The translations under genes were made by a program, and so were the position numbers. A stretch of DNA of 64,000 bases. It comes from Clavelina lepadiformis (taxonomy: Eukaryota > Chordata > Ascidiacea > Aplousobranchia > Clavelinidae). The stretch lies in contig NC_135245.1 of the NCBI RefSeq assembly GCF_947623445.1, forward strand, positions 14,825,501 to 14,889,500, written 5' to 3'. Position 1 is the first letter of the stretch; each line of letters begins with the position of its first letter. A model generated the notes under the pieces. It made no database searches. It saw nothing but the letters and a program-made list of their open reading frames with translations, and was not told the origin of the DNA. This document shows positions 23,885 to 36,877 of this stretch, one piece after another.

Positions 23885-26800
23885 ATGATGGATCTCACTG
23901 ACCCTGGCTTAATACCAATAGTTGGTTTTGGACTGGTAGTTCTGGTTGGAGCTCTTTTAATGATTGCAATCTCATTTTTCAGGTGAACATTGAAAATGTG
24001 TCTTTTTTTTACAAGTATTGAACTGAGCTACCATAATCGGATTCGTTCGTAATATTTAAAATGTGTATACATGGTAGGCACTGTGTTGATCATTGATTTT
24101 ATTCTATAATTTCAGCCAACCTTACTTATTTCGATGGCTTTGGCTCTTTTAAAATTACATGATTTTTACTTTTTGTTTCCTGGATACATAATATTTGGTG
24201 CATTCGCTTCATTATCTATTCCAAAATTATTTGTTTATGCACTAATAAAGCTGAACAAATTTCACCATTATGAATGATGATTGTTACAAGCATCAACAAG
24301 CAGTTAATAATTATCTTTTTTACACATAGCATGAAGGAGACCAGCTTTGAAGATGTTGTGGCCAAGCAAAAACGTCAAAAAGAAATAGAAGATAAGGAGC
24401 GTTCTAAATTGAATAAACTGAAGCGAGAACAGTACAAGAAGAAGTTTGAATCTAAAAAGAAAAAAGGTATCTAAAAATGTATTTTTAGTGCCACTACAAA
24501 AAAGAGCTAAAACTATTGATGGGGATAAATTTTGGTAATTGGAATCAGATGAATCATTCATTTTTTGAGAAAAGAATTGGCATCGAAAGATTTTACATAA
24601 GATTTATTAATAAGGTTTAGTTTATAAACGCATTTTAAGCATGTATTCTTATTTTTTTGAGTCTTAATTACAAACTAAAATGATATTTTTCTAAATCTAT
24701 ACATGTCAATAATTCACATGAAATTTAATTATTCATCGAATCGATTCCTACAAGGCTGTATTACATGAACAATTATACATACAACATTGGTAACAGCTAA
24801 ATTAATTTCAGGCCACCCTGAAAATGGTAAAATGTCAAATGCAATGGAAAGTGTTTCTCCTGCTCATGAAGTTCAGATCAAACCGACTCAGGTTTTACCA
24901 AAGAAGGAAAAAAAACCAAAGCCAGAACCGGTGCCCAAAGTTAACATCGAATCTTCCAAACCAAAGGTTTGATCGCTGTGTGGTTTTCTTTTCAATGGTT
25001 TAAATAATATGAGCTATCCGTTGAAAGTATTCTCATAGTACCGGTATAATACTGAGTATACAAAAGTTTTGATTATGGCATAAAATAACAGGTTATATTC
25101 GTAATATACATTTTAATATTTTATATGGACTTTGCCGTGTAATATCGCTGGATGTTACGTTTGTTTGTACTATAGTTTATTTTTTGAATCTTTGTGCCAT
25201 GAAAATGCTGTTGGTGCAATCCTTTGTATAATAGTTTTTACATAATTTTTAATTTTTTGGAAATGTGAAATAAGTATAATAGTATCTTTTTTATTACTTA
25301 GTTCTTTTACAGTGCTAACATACATAGCCATTGAAGTTCCTTTTTATAGTGTGCATTTTAACTCTGCGAAATATCAATATCATTTCTATTTAACTTTTAT
25401 CATACAGATTTGTTGTAAAATGTGTGTCTTTTTAGGAAGTGCCTAAAATAACAGAAACAACCAAAACGATGCAAGTTGATGTCAAGCCTGCTGCAGCTCC
25501 TGAACCAAAAGCTGATGTTAAGGAGACCAAACTGAGAAAACCATCTCCTGTGAAAAAGGAAAAAGTAGAGGTTGCTCAAGTGCAAAAATCAGCTGCTGCC
25601 CCAACGCCACCTGAACCGAAACCAAAGAAGAAAAAGACAAAGAAATCGGCTGAAGGTTATTTGTCTGTTACTTAAATTCCGTAATTATATACAGTACTGT
25701 GATTGCCCTAGTGAGTGATTGCACTAGAGGGAAATAAATGAATAAGAATAAGTGAACACATAAAAAAACTACAAAATGTTTTTAGGTAATAAATGAAAAT
25801 TAAGTGTAGATAAGCATATCTATGTCATACTGTATTGCAGCTGAGAATCCAATAGTTGGGATGGTCCGTAATGCAGATATGAATGAAGATACAATGCATG
25901 TTTTATTGGAATTTCTCAACAACAAGTTAGGAAGTGGAGACTGGTTTACTGTAAGTTCTGATAAATTTTTTTCATAGCAATTAAACAAATAAGTCAGTAC
26001 TATTTAATAATTAACATGTCGTTTTCAATTTAATCAGTTTTGAATTGTTTGTGACTAACAGGCTGGTGCTGAAATTAGTAAACAGCAGTATGCTGATTTG
26101 CAAAAGCAACTTGGCAATAAAGACACTGAAATAATGCAACATGTTGATCAGTCCATCAAAAACAAACAAAAGATAGAGCAGCTTCAAAAGGTATTAAATT
26201 GCATACATTTTGGTCATGCTACGTCGATGAATTGATTTTAATTTTTTGATTTCACTCAAAAACACAGGTTATAGATACCAGCAAGGCTAGTGAAAACCAA
26301 TACAAAGCAGAAATCGTCCAGCAGAAAAATGATTTGGCTTCACTACAGATGAAGCTTCAGAGCACGGAAGATGAAAGTGCAAAGCAGCTCAAGCATTTGC
26401 AGGTTTGAACTGGTTTCCTCAGAATTTTATTACACCTGCTGAAGTGACGTTTCCCACTTAAGTTATTTGTACTTTTCTTGCCCAGGGCTGTACAGTTTTA
26501 TTTCAATTACGTTGTATATCCAATAACAGTAAAGGGCAATGCAAAAAGTAAATTTTTTGCTTATGAGCAGGATCAATTGCAGCTGATCTCTGAACAACCT
26601 GGAAACAGTCAGAAACTTAAAGAAGAAAATGAAATTTTAAAAACTACAATTCAAGCCAATGCGCAAGAGTAATGCTCTTTTTGCGATAAGGAAGTTGACA
26701 TAGAAAACTAGTAGTAGTAGTAGACTTAAATTTGGTAACTGTGCATAACAATTGTAAAACCTGAAAACAAGCAACTTTCTTAGTACTTAACCTAAAACCA

Positions 26801-29800
26801 TATTTCTACCATGTGCCTGACATATAAGTCCTTTCAAATTCTGTAAAGAATGCTAAATGGTGTAAATGAGATTTCATTTGTTATAAAAAAAGTTGCTTAC
26901 TTAGATTTGGCTAGCTTTCCTTCTCTTTCACAGGGTTTCTGAAAAAGCTCGTTTACAACAAGAATTATGCAGTGTGAACGCCCAACTTATTGATAGCAAC
27001 AATGCAAAACGAAATCTGGAATGTCAGATAAAGGAATATACTGACTCTCTACAACTAAGACAGGTAATGGAGACACCTTGTGTTCATTGTTGGTGGTGTT
27101 AGTGGGGCGCTGTAGATTGTGCTTAGCAAGAAATAGATAGATTTGAAGCTTTTGGGTGAAAACCACGATTGAGAAAGGTTAGCCCACATGTGAAACAACT
27201 TAGTATGATAACAGCTAGCCTATTATTAGGCTGAAATTGAAACTTCCTACTCTAAAAGAGTTGAAGAGATAACTAAACAAGCACTTGAAGCCCAGGGAAA
27301 ATATGGAGAACTAGAGAACGAGTTTCACAAAGCTCAATACGATCTCCAGTTTTCCCAGGTTTGAAAGTGTGAGCTAACCTAGTGTGACTTGCATGTTCCT
27401 ATTCACATATTAGATATTGGACGTGAAGGTGATTTTTATTGGTGATTTGGAGATTGCTTGAATTGATTGCTTTCAGAAGCTATCACACCATTTTGTAGTC
27501 GTTTGTCAACATCAAGCATGTGCTTAACAATTGACAGATTTTTTTAATGTAGTTAAAAGTCCAGAATAGGAATTCATGTTCCACTGACCATGTACACTTA
27601 CACAGTCTGTTTATCAAAACATTATGTAAAATTTTCAATTAGTATACTTGGCATATTACGTCTTGAAAGGTGACTATAAGGCTATAAACATGTATAGGTC
27701 TAATGCTCAATTAGGTAATTATTCACTATGCAATTTGGTTTCATATGCCACATGATAATGTAAGACATGTATCACAGTAATTATGAAATGGCCATAAGAT
27801 GTTGATTTTTTATTGTGTTATTAGCTGTGCTGTATTGTTGTACTTCAGTGCATGTTTACTGGGTTTTTTAACTACCATAAACATTTTTAATAATGCACAT
27901 GCCAGTGATATTTTCTGTGTAATTAATTCTACTAACAGTAACATTTTTACTTTTGTAAACATTTTTGTTTCAATTTTTGGTTTCAGTTCTTTTTAATTTT
28001 TTTTCAAACATTAGGCTGAATCTGCTAAACTTCTGGACCAGGTTGTAATGTTAACTGAAGCAAATGATCAAAGATCAGCTATGGAAAAAGAGTATGGTAG
28101 TATGGCAGATACCAAGCGTGCTTTGGAAGAACGTTTGATGGAGATGGATGCCAATGATGCCAAAAAAGCTGAAGAAGCTGCGGTGAGTGATTTTGTATTC
28201 CTATTTTATGTATCAGTTTTAACCAGTCAAGATTCAGCACTTTGAGCATCGCTATCTTTTTAAATGAACAAGCAGAAAAACACCTTTAATTGTAATGTAT
28301 GTTTGTGTTTTAATCCTTATGTCTAGGCTCTTGAAAGATATTGTGTTTTTCAGAAACTTCATACCCAAAATAAGGGTTTGAGAACACAGGTTGATGATTT
28401 ACTTGCAAAGAATAGAAGCCTAACAGAAGAAATCAACTCGCTGAAAGAGGCTGTAAGTCGTACCATTGTTGAAACCCTATAATTGTATCCAAAAAGAAAT
28501 GTTTTTAATGAAATCAAATTAAAAACTTTTTAGACCAGCAAAACTACAGAAAAACTCCAGCAAAGCGCCGATGTGTAAGTACCGTACCTCCACCAAAAAC
28601 AACAATCAAGTATAAATTCTGGCAGTGACATATTCAAATTTTCAAACACGCTTGTGAATATGTTTATCAGGATGAAAAACCGAGAAGAGTCCTTAGTGTC
28701 CTTGCAAGAGGAGAATGTTACACACAAGGAGGAAATTACAAAAATAAAAGAAGAAGTTGAAAAACTGAAGAGGAAGAACAATGTAAGTGTTAATCAGGAA
28801 ACTGCATATAAAATGCATGTGGTTGGGGAATCTTTGCTTAAATCTGTAGTAAAACAGGAACTCCGAGAACGCAACTGGAAAGCTATGGATGCAGTTTCTG
28901 CTGCTGAACGACTTGCTAAAGACAAAATTGCAGAGTCTAAGGTCATTATTGGCATGTGCATGGTGTCTGCCATCCACTTACTGATCAAGCTTTTTGTCTT
29001 CTTTTGACTGAAAAACGCTGATATTATGTATAGTTTTTGTTTCCAATCCGATTCTAATCTGTGTTTACTAAAAAAACTTCTTCGAGTCATTCCGACTGTT
29101 ATAATCTGTATTTTTAATATCCAGAGAATGATTCAACTATTTACTGTTGATGACATGTGTGTTGTGTTATCACATTTTACACTATTTGGCGATTGCATCA
29201 CTATCACTATTATAACTTGCAATTATTCATCTGTGTAATTTAAAAATGGTTGCACAGCTACTAAATATAGCTGATGTTGTAAGGTTTGTATTATCCTTAA
29301 AGAGCAACTAAAGATTCAGCAACATTTTTTTAGGAGGAGGTTACATCGGTAACTAAAAATCTGCACAGTCAGGTCAAGGATGAAATGAAGAAAAAATTCC
29401 CTGATGTTCACTGTCATGAAGAGGTTGGTAAACATTTCATTGAATCATTTCATGCTTTGTAATCGAACTTTGCAATTTCTTTTATTTTTTACATCAAAGG
29501 ACTTCGCTGCTTGGCTTTCAAACTTCCTCAGACAAGTTTCGGATTCGGTTAAGGTTGTAAACAACGAATTACCGGAAGCTGACAAAGAAGAAATGAATCT
29601 TTTGAAAGAGGTATGTTGACCAAGTAATTTGACCGCTTCAACTGTAAGAGTTAAAGGTGTGTAGGTATGAACACTGCCTAACGAGATCGTATTCGTATTG
29701 CAAAATTCGTTAACATAAGCCCAGACTCCATTATTGATTTTGTTAAGATTCGTACTATGAATAACAAGGTATATGATTAGAAAAATGCCCAATTAGAGGA

Positions 29801-31975
29801 GAAATCAAACAAAGTAACGTTGCTTGAGCCAAAATTGGAAGCTCTTCAGCAGTCCTTGGACGGTGCTCTGAAGCGATATAAACAGAGTGAGCAACAGGCT
29901 GAGCAAGTTGAAAGATTGCTTGAAGAAAAAGAAGCAGAGGTTGAAAAGTACAAGTTAATTCTCGCAGAAACCGTAAGTGTGTTTTGTACTTTTGAATTAT
30001 TAGTTAGTTACTTTGTTTACTTAACTTTTATTTGTTGATTTATCTGTGGGAAATTTTTTGTGCTAAATTTGATATCTTGCTATTTACATTTAATTGCTGT
30101 ATTTTTAACAATTGCTTAATAACTTAAATCCAAACTTTGTTTTAACAGGAGGGAATTCTTTTCTCGCTACAAAACACCGTTGAAAAAGAGGAGAAACAAA
30201 GAGAAGAAAAAACAAAAGCAGCCGAAGGCGAAAAGGCTGCTGAGCTCTCGAAAGTTCAACAGCAGCGCACAGACGCCGAAAAAGTGAATAGTTTGCTTTT
30301 TGACGCTAATTGTGACAAATTGTTGGTTTAGCTGAGTTATGTTTTTGTTTTCGCAGAAATTGAAAGAAAAACAAGATTTGGTGAAACAATTAACGTCGGA
30401 AGTAGACACATTAAAGAAACAGACGAACAAAGTACGAAATACTGCAGGACCTAGCGTCGTAATAACACATTTGTTGTTTAGATAGTAGCAGCGATGGTGG
30501 TAACTGAATTGGTTGCAGTATTAATTGACTAATAATCACCGTAATAACTAACTCATAGATACAAAATGAACTAAACGAAAGTCAGAAAAAATGTCAAGAG
30601 TTTGAAACCTCTCTTAATGAGAAGACAAGCGAAATGCCCGAGGTTTGACATTTACATTAGCTGGTGCAAAACTGAAATGTTCTATTCGCATGTAGAAGCA
30701 TGTCGTAACGTCCGTGCAAAACCGCACGTAATTCGCTTGAAATTTACACTCATAAATCATCATCCTTCACTTTTCGTCATTAATTTTTATCCACTCCAAA
30801 ACGGCCCAGATGCATGACGTAGCGTCTGGTAACGAATCTAGCCAATCGTCTTCCCCCGTTCCGGTTGGCTTCGTCGACGCAGTAATGGGCACGTCGGTGA
30901 AACTCACCGAAGACGAACAAGGTTTTCTAATTATCGATCATCAACCTGATCAGGTAGTGACTTTGGGATCCTTTTGTGCAATTAACCGATTGGGCTTACC
31001 GCTGCATTTTGCTCTGGGTTTAAGTTTTGTCAGTGCATGCATTTTCAGTTTTTAATTATTCTTGGTGGTGTCGTAATTTGCTACAAAAGCTTCCTGCTAT
31101 GATATCCGGCATGCTTAGCTCAGAAAGTTTAAGTAGTTTATTATTTGTAATAACTTACTTCACTATGTTCAGCCATATGTTTGTCATCACGTGAAAATTC
31201 ACATATACTGTAAACGTTTCAACTCTGAGCATATCAACATTGACTCATTATTTTAATTTGTGGCATTTTTTTCACTTCAGTCTAATAGTGCCGTGGAGCA
31301 GGAAAACGGACAGGACGACGAAATAGCCAAACTAAAGGCAAGCATGCTTTCGCAGTGTTTGTTTTCTAAGTCATCAGTTGACATGCATGTGCATTAAGTT
31401 TGTTTTTGACTTGGGTACTTCCCCACCGCACGTACCGGTATTTACTATTAAGCTTTGACAGGAGAGGCTGGAGAAGGAAAAGACCTTGACGAAAAGTCTG
31501 GGGGCCGCTGCCGGCAAATTGCAAACCGTACTGAAACAGACGCAAGATCAACTAAATAAAGAGCGTGAAAAGAACAAAGAACTCACCAAAGATGTAAGCA
31601 ACGCATAACTAACCCCAATAATAAACCGTGAAGAATAACTGGATTTCGTATCGTTTATTTTTCGCCATTGACCGTGGGGAGCGGAAAGAAATAATGCTCA
31701 CCTTAGTGCAGTATATTTCAGATTCCTATTTTTGTCAAAACAATTTTTTTGCAAGAATTAGCTCACTTTAACGTTTGCTATCCTGGTGAAAGCATAAATT
31801 AATGTAAATTTTAGTAGTTTTTCTTTGTGCTAAGTAAACTCTTTCTTTAAAATATAGTTAAAACTCGTAGTTATGTACGCGGGGATTTGTCTTTGTTGGT
31901 TAAATCTTAACAATTTTATTCCACTTGTTCTCACAGCTTCCCAAGGAAGAGGCGTCATCAAATGATTCCGCCTGA
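23885..31975 (+). CDS. RRBP1: Ribosome-binding protein 1 (p180-like ER ribosome/microtubule receptor)
   Basis: ER membrane protein with an N-terminal membrane segment and a long cytosolic coiled coil. Exons: 23885-23982, 24330-24466, 24812-24966, 25436-25655, 25841-25950, 26062-26190, 26268-26402, 26571-26668, 26934-27063, 27230-27358, 28015-28182, 28354-28452, 28534-28574, 28671-28782, 28858-28941, 29334-29423, 29500-29610, 29781-29972, 30149-30283, 30357-30431, 30559-30642, 30810-30953, 31281-31337, 31462-31593, 31937-31975; 967 residues. Residues 8-31 form the membrane helix, followed by the family signature SMKETSFEDVVAKQK, a lysine/proline/glutamate-rich segment (exons 2-4), then coiled coil from about residue 240. 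ELRERNWKAMDAVSAAE and ERLEKEKTLTKSLGAAA match human RRBP1 closely. The long decapeptide array of mammalian p180 is absent. Kinectin is a related alternative, but these motifs favour RRBP1. Confidence 0.92.
28783..28857 (+). other. 75-nt stop-free intron of RRBP1, length divisible by three
   Basis: GTAAGT donor and AACAG acceptor. Splicing joins KRKNN to ELRERNW, which mirrors the continuous KNNDLREKNW of human RRBP1. Unspliced, it reads through as 25 extra residues without a stop. Confidence 0.75.
31338..31461 (+). other. GC-AG intron of RRBP1
   Basis: The donor reads AAAG|GCAAGC and the acceptor GACAG|GAG. The join gives KLK-ERLEKEK, matching human QLKERLEKEK; no GT donor nearby gives this join. 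Confidence 0.8.
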
Positions 31976-32591
31976 AAATCCGGCTTGTGTCCACAGAGAA
32001 TTCGCGCCATAGATATCACTTACTGTCTATTTTTTGTAATTTCCCAAGTTACAGCTCGGTTTCCCGAATGCTAAGCCCGTCATATTTTGTGCGCTATTGA
32101 CAATTAATTTATATTTTGATCCCCATCCATAATCGCTTACGAAGATTCGAAGAGCGCCGAAGCTAACGTAGTCTCTACACGCTTCCAGCCATTTGTTGTT
32201 TACCTAATGTAACTGCCAGTCTTGTTGTGCAATGCATTACGGCAGTAAATATTCTAACTAGGTTTATTTAATCGCGTTGTAGCTTCGAACCTAGATTGCC
32301 GCATAGTGTTTAAAGCTTAATTACGTGTAGATTGTTAAAGCAAATGGGTTATGTTTAACAACGTGTAGCTCCAAAATTGTGCAAAGCTATGTACAGGTCT
32401 ACCGTGTGCAATGTATATAAATATATATTCTAATATATAAATATATGTAATGGTACAAGGTAATGTTGGTGTTAAATGCAAGTTATAGCAGTGCATGTTC
32501 GTATTAAGTAGGCTACATAGCGCTGGGATGTTTGTCCTGGAATTTACATCAATTGAGCAATGTATCTTTTAATGGACCAAATTTTCCTCAA

Positions 32592-32597
32592 AATAAA
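32592..32597 (+). terminator. Possible polyadenylation signal, RRBP1
   Basis: AATAAA about 620 nt after the RRBP1 stop at 31973-31975. It is a plausible 3' UTR end, but the assignment is weak because AT-rich DNA produces this hexamer often. Confidence 0.3.
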
Positions 32598-34620
32598 TAC
32601 AATAATAACAATTTTAATGGTGCTGATATGTATAACGACAGTGCATTTTCTTCACGAGCATTACGTGCTTCGTAAACCGTTAAACGCAGGGTATTTTAAA
32701 ACTATTTTTAATAACTGTTTAGTGGAGAGTCGGGAAAAATGCTGCTATTGTATTCTGAAGATGTATGGACGTGGTAACTAAGGATGAGGCTTAAGTGTCC
32801 CGAGACCTAACATCACCTGTGTGACAAAATCTCAGTTTATTATATTACATAAAGATACGCGTGTTTTTGTCAGTTTTTTCATAATTTTACGATGTCAAAT
32901 TGTAGAAATCGAATATTGCTTTCTTGCATGTACTGTACAGGAACTTTTTCATACTAACTAAACCAAATCTCCCTTATTAGTTACTGTGAAAAGCTCCGTA
33001 AAGAAATGGGTTGAGTAACCGATGGGCGATGGATCTGTGGCGGCCAGTGCCACACAAATATCCAACCCCTAAATTTATTTGTGTTTTAAAAAATATAATT
33101 GGACCTGTACCTTCAATTATTTTTACTGATATATATTACTTACTTATTATATTGTTATAATTCAATTATTAGTATTTCTATGTGACCTTCCGTTTTCTTA
33201 GTTGCGGTCGATTTCAGGATGGAAGTAAACCCGCAGACCGATCGTATAAAGATGAGTGGTCTATAGTTACTCTATATTCTATAATATACAAATGCGCAAC
33301 CACCTCAAAGTTACCAAATTATGATTATCTCTATTATAAAAATTATTTCTATGAAGTCATCGTATTGTGGATGAAAAGAATTCACATTACAAAAAATTTA
33401 TCATTCTACATCACTAACTTCCGGGAAAATCCCCAAGGAAAGTGGCAAAAATGCGTTTTTGAGCCTAACGCCAGAACAAAAACGAATCTACAATTTTGAC
33501 GTCATGACCCTATTCTTGAACCTGCTATACTTACGCATTACTTACTTGTATGTATGTACGACCTCTGGGCCCAGGAATAAAGTAATCTTTACATGAAAAA
33601 TCCATACTTGTCCATCTTAGTGTTTGGTATGTATGATGACATCCGTGTTTGGACAAACAAAACAAAACTAATTCTTTTTGTTTGAAGCTGAGCATAGTTG
33701 GTCGCTTCCCACTGTGTTTGGTTATCGCATGACAATATCTAAAAACCAATTACCTGTTAAAGTAATCAGTTCCGTTGTATTACAATTCATAGGTCTAACT
33801 ATTTTTTGGAGCTGAAAACAAAATGCCCCGATATGTTTATACCCTCTGCATGGAGCTATCCAATCTACGATATACCGTAATAACATATAACAATAATATA
33901 TAATATAATAATAACATAATGTGTATATACAGAATCTCGAAGGCATGTTGGCAATGAAACAATGTCGTGGATCAACAGCATTTAAACAGAACTAGACAGC
34001 TGCGCCAAACTCAATTTCGACATAACAATCCATATCTATTTTGAGTGTCTTGTGTTCTTTTTGCCACTGTTTCGAAATCGAAAAAATTAAATCTATATCG
34101 TAGAAAAATTTTGTTCAACCATATTCTTTGATGTTGATAATAACGTTGGTGCATTTAATGCACCGCATTGTCACGTTTTAAATCAAAGTGGCCGAAAAGG
34201 CCCCGCTTTCTATTCGTCTTTGAACTTAGAACTGCAAAAGCTTCAGATAGCCTGCTATGCCATTCTTTTTTATTGCGAAGCTATACTTTGGAAAGTTTTT
34301 CGATACAAATAAAATTATATCTATACCTGCGGTTCCATTTATTGTGGGGAAAAATGTGATCAGCGTTATTTCTGGCACCCAATACAGATGATACTGATTA
34401 ATCAAATAATTACCTCACGTTATTTTATTAATTTATTTGAAACATTAGCCTAAGTGTTACATTCGCCAAAGGTGAGTAGATGTTGATCCAAACAAGATAT
34501 TTAATTCCCTATGATATAACTATAAACGCTTACAGATTATTTCCAAATGCAAACTACATGTAAAAGGTGTAACTGTAAAAGGTAAACTTTGCTTCTATTA
34601 TTACCCAATTATCTTCTATC

Positions 34621-34831
34621 AAAGTACCCAAGCGTGCGCCGAGCAATCCAAATCATCGTGGTATTACGGGCAACAACGGTTGAAGCTGAACGGTCTTTTT
34701 CATGCATGAAACGGGTCAAAACATGGTTATTAATTTATTATCAACGATGACTTCCAACCGCCTCTCAGATTTGTGTGTGCTTCATTGCCACCGTGAAAGG
34801 ATCAACGAAAAAAAGATTAATCGAGTTGTAT
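34621..34831 (+). pseudogene. Dead hAT transposase C-terminal (dimerisation) fragment
   Basis: Translation gives TTVEAERSFSCMKRVKTW. After a frameshift near 34735 it continues MTSNRLSDLCVLHCHRERI. The C/E-ERSFS-x-M-KR-x-KT core followed by LST-M-x-x-x-RLS-x-L is the hAT dimerisation signature. No intact termini were found, so it is an isolated relic. Confidence 0.7.
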
Positions 34832-36877
34832 AACGAGCCTACCTGGAGGGAAGCTACCATACGACGATGATGATGATGATGACCTGGAGGGAAGCGACGA
34901 ATGAACTTCTAATAACTTAGTGGTTGTAAATATTTGTTATGTGTTACATTTGAATTTCTCTGAAGAAGTGCATTGAATTAGTTTGTCTGCTAAACATATC
35001 TTGTCGTGTTTTCCTTCCAAAGTCGGTGTCCCAAACTCAATACTGTTACTCGCTTGAAGTCAAAATATTTTTCCCCTCAAATTTAACTAAGGCTACAATA
35101 TAAAAAAGATTTTTGCCTACATGCTTATAGCAAATTTTTAAGACATTTTGAGACGACTGTACGGTATACTTTCATGTTTTGCTTTGTGTTTTATGAAATA
35201 CTTTGTGCACAAATGTTGTATTTATTCTTTTCCAAAACATGTCAAATGTCCTATAACTTTATAGAAAACAACATATATAATATAATTGGAAAGAAACCAA
35301 CTTGCATTATTTTGTCAAAAGTTAAAAGCGCTGCGTTCTTCTGGAAAATACATTTAATCAAAAATATAACTTAGAATACTTCAAAGTTTCAAACGCATTG
35401 CCGCCTTTTGCCGAAACTCCACAAGTTTCTTTTCCATTATGTCCGAAATGATGGTTTTAATGCAGTTTATTTATTTATGGCCTATAAACGACAACGTAAA
35501 CTCGCATTTATTTGTTCATTATCCTTTCAACAAAGCACGTTTCATATATTCAGAGGGTCAATGGAAGCTTTGGCGTGGATAGCAATCGATATATTGTTTT
35601 TCTTAAAATTATGCGATATTCAACATGTTTCGGAAAAGAATAAATACAGCGTGTCATAACCTTGAAACTCAAACACTAAATTCGAGCAACTTAGGCTTTA
35701 TTAAAAACAGAATGGAACAGACCTAAAACAAATAGAATCAGTTAGGCGAAACGTGAAAGCTATATAACACTTATATATACGAACTTGTACTATTAAGCAG
35801 CCGACACTGCGCTTACTACTGGAATGACGTTCTACAGTTCTATTTAAGGCGGCGAAGCAATTAAGGAGGCGTGAGGCAAGGCGTAAACAAAGGAATTTTA
35901 ATACATTGGAATGTCACCACACAGCGTGTGTGCAGAAAGTGTATTGTACTGTTTATTTTTCGCCAAACTGTGCGGAGCGAAAGTTACGATGCTAACCGTT
36001 GTAGTTGTAGCTTCATAAAACGTACAGCAAAACAATAAAAGTATACTATACAGCCGTCTCAGAATTTCTTTAAAAATTGCTACAAGCATGTAGGCTTGTA
36101 AACTACTATATCGGCGAATTGTATTACTACAAACATAGGGGGAAAATTCGGTTATTTCTTACTTTCTGTAATTTAGTGTCGCGTTCCTCAGTTTCCTCGT
36201 TCCGTAAATTAGTTTTGTCCGTGGAACTTTCGTTGACTGGTTTCATTCGAGGAAAAACTGAGTACACTGCAAAAAGTTTTGTTTAAAAATGTGTCATGCA
36301 GGATGAAATTCTGCCTGTGATTGTATAAAGTTTGTTATTGTACGTTGAGCATAACTTGTTTTATTTCAGTTTGAATCACCAAGATAGAGTGTTTTTTGGT
36401 ACGTTAGCTACCCGACCCTGTAGCAGATGTATTCCCATCACAAGGTCTATAGCAGAAGTGCACAACCAACCTGCAAAAGGATTTTAAGGATCTGTAGATT
36501 GTAGAAATCATGTATCTTACTATGAAATCCAGTATGATCCTAATTCCTAACCTAACTTGAACTTCTAACTCACAAACATACTTTACACAGACTTCACTGA
36601 CGTCATTAGATTCTTTTCGAGTTATAGGCTGTCGAAAAAATCTTGCCACCCCCCAAAAATGGCAGCTGTAACTTGGAATTGGTCTATTGATTTATAATAA
36701 TTTTTAATAATCTATTTTAATTTAGTCTGTTTATGTAATGCTTTAAAACTACCTTTTAGAAACCATGTAACTATTGATTAAATTATTATTGAATACTACA
36801 TAAAACATATTTTAGACTTTTTGATTTGAAAACTTAGTTATTGGAATATCATTTATACTTTAAAAACGCTGATAATA

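Larger units (their letters stand above)
31976..36877. other. Intergenic, 4.9 kb: RRBP1 3' flank to MED29
   Basis: Holds the RRBP1 3' UTR, the hAT transposase relic at 34621-34831 and a short GAT triplet run at 34861-34882. That run is bracketed by two copies of ACCTGGAGGGAAG (34841 and 34882). No other exon, RNA gene or bounded element was recognised. Confidence 0.55.

Noticed and set aside
33182-33499. 105-codon open frame on the plus strand
   Set aside because: No recognisable motif, no splice context and no codon pattern distinct from its AT-rich surroundings; likely a chance ORF.
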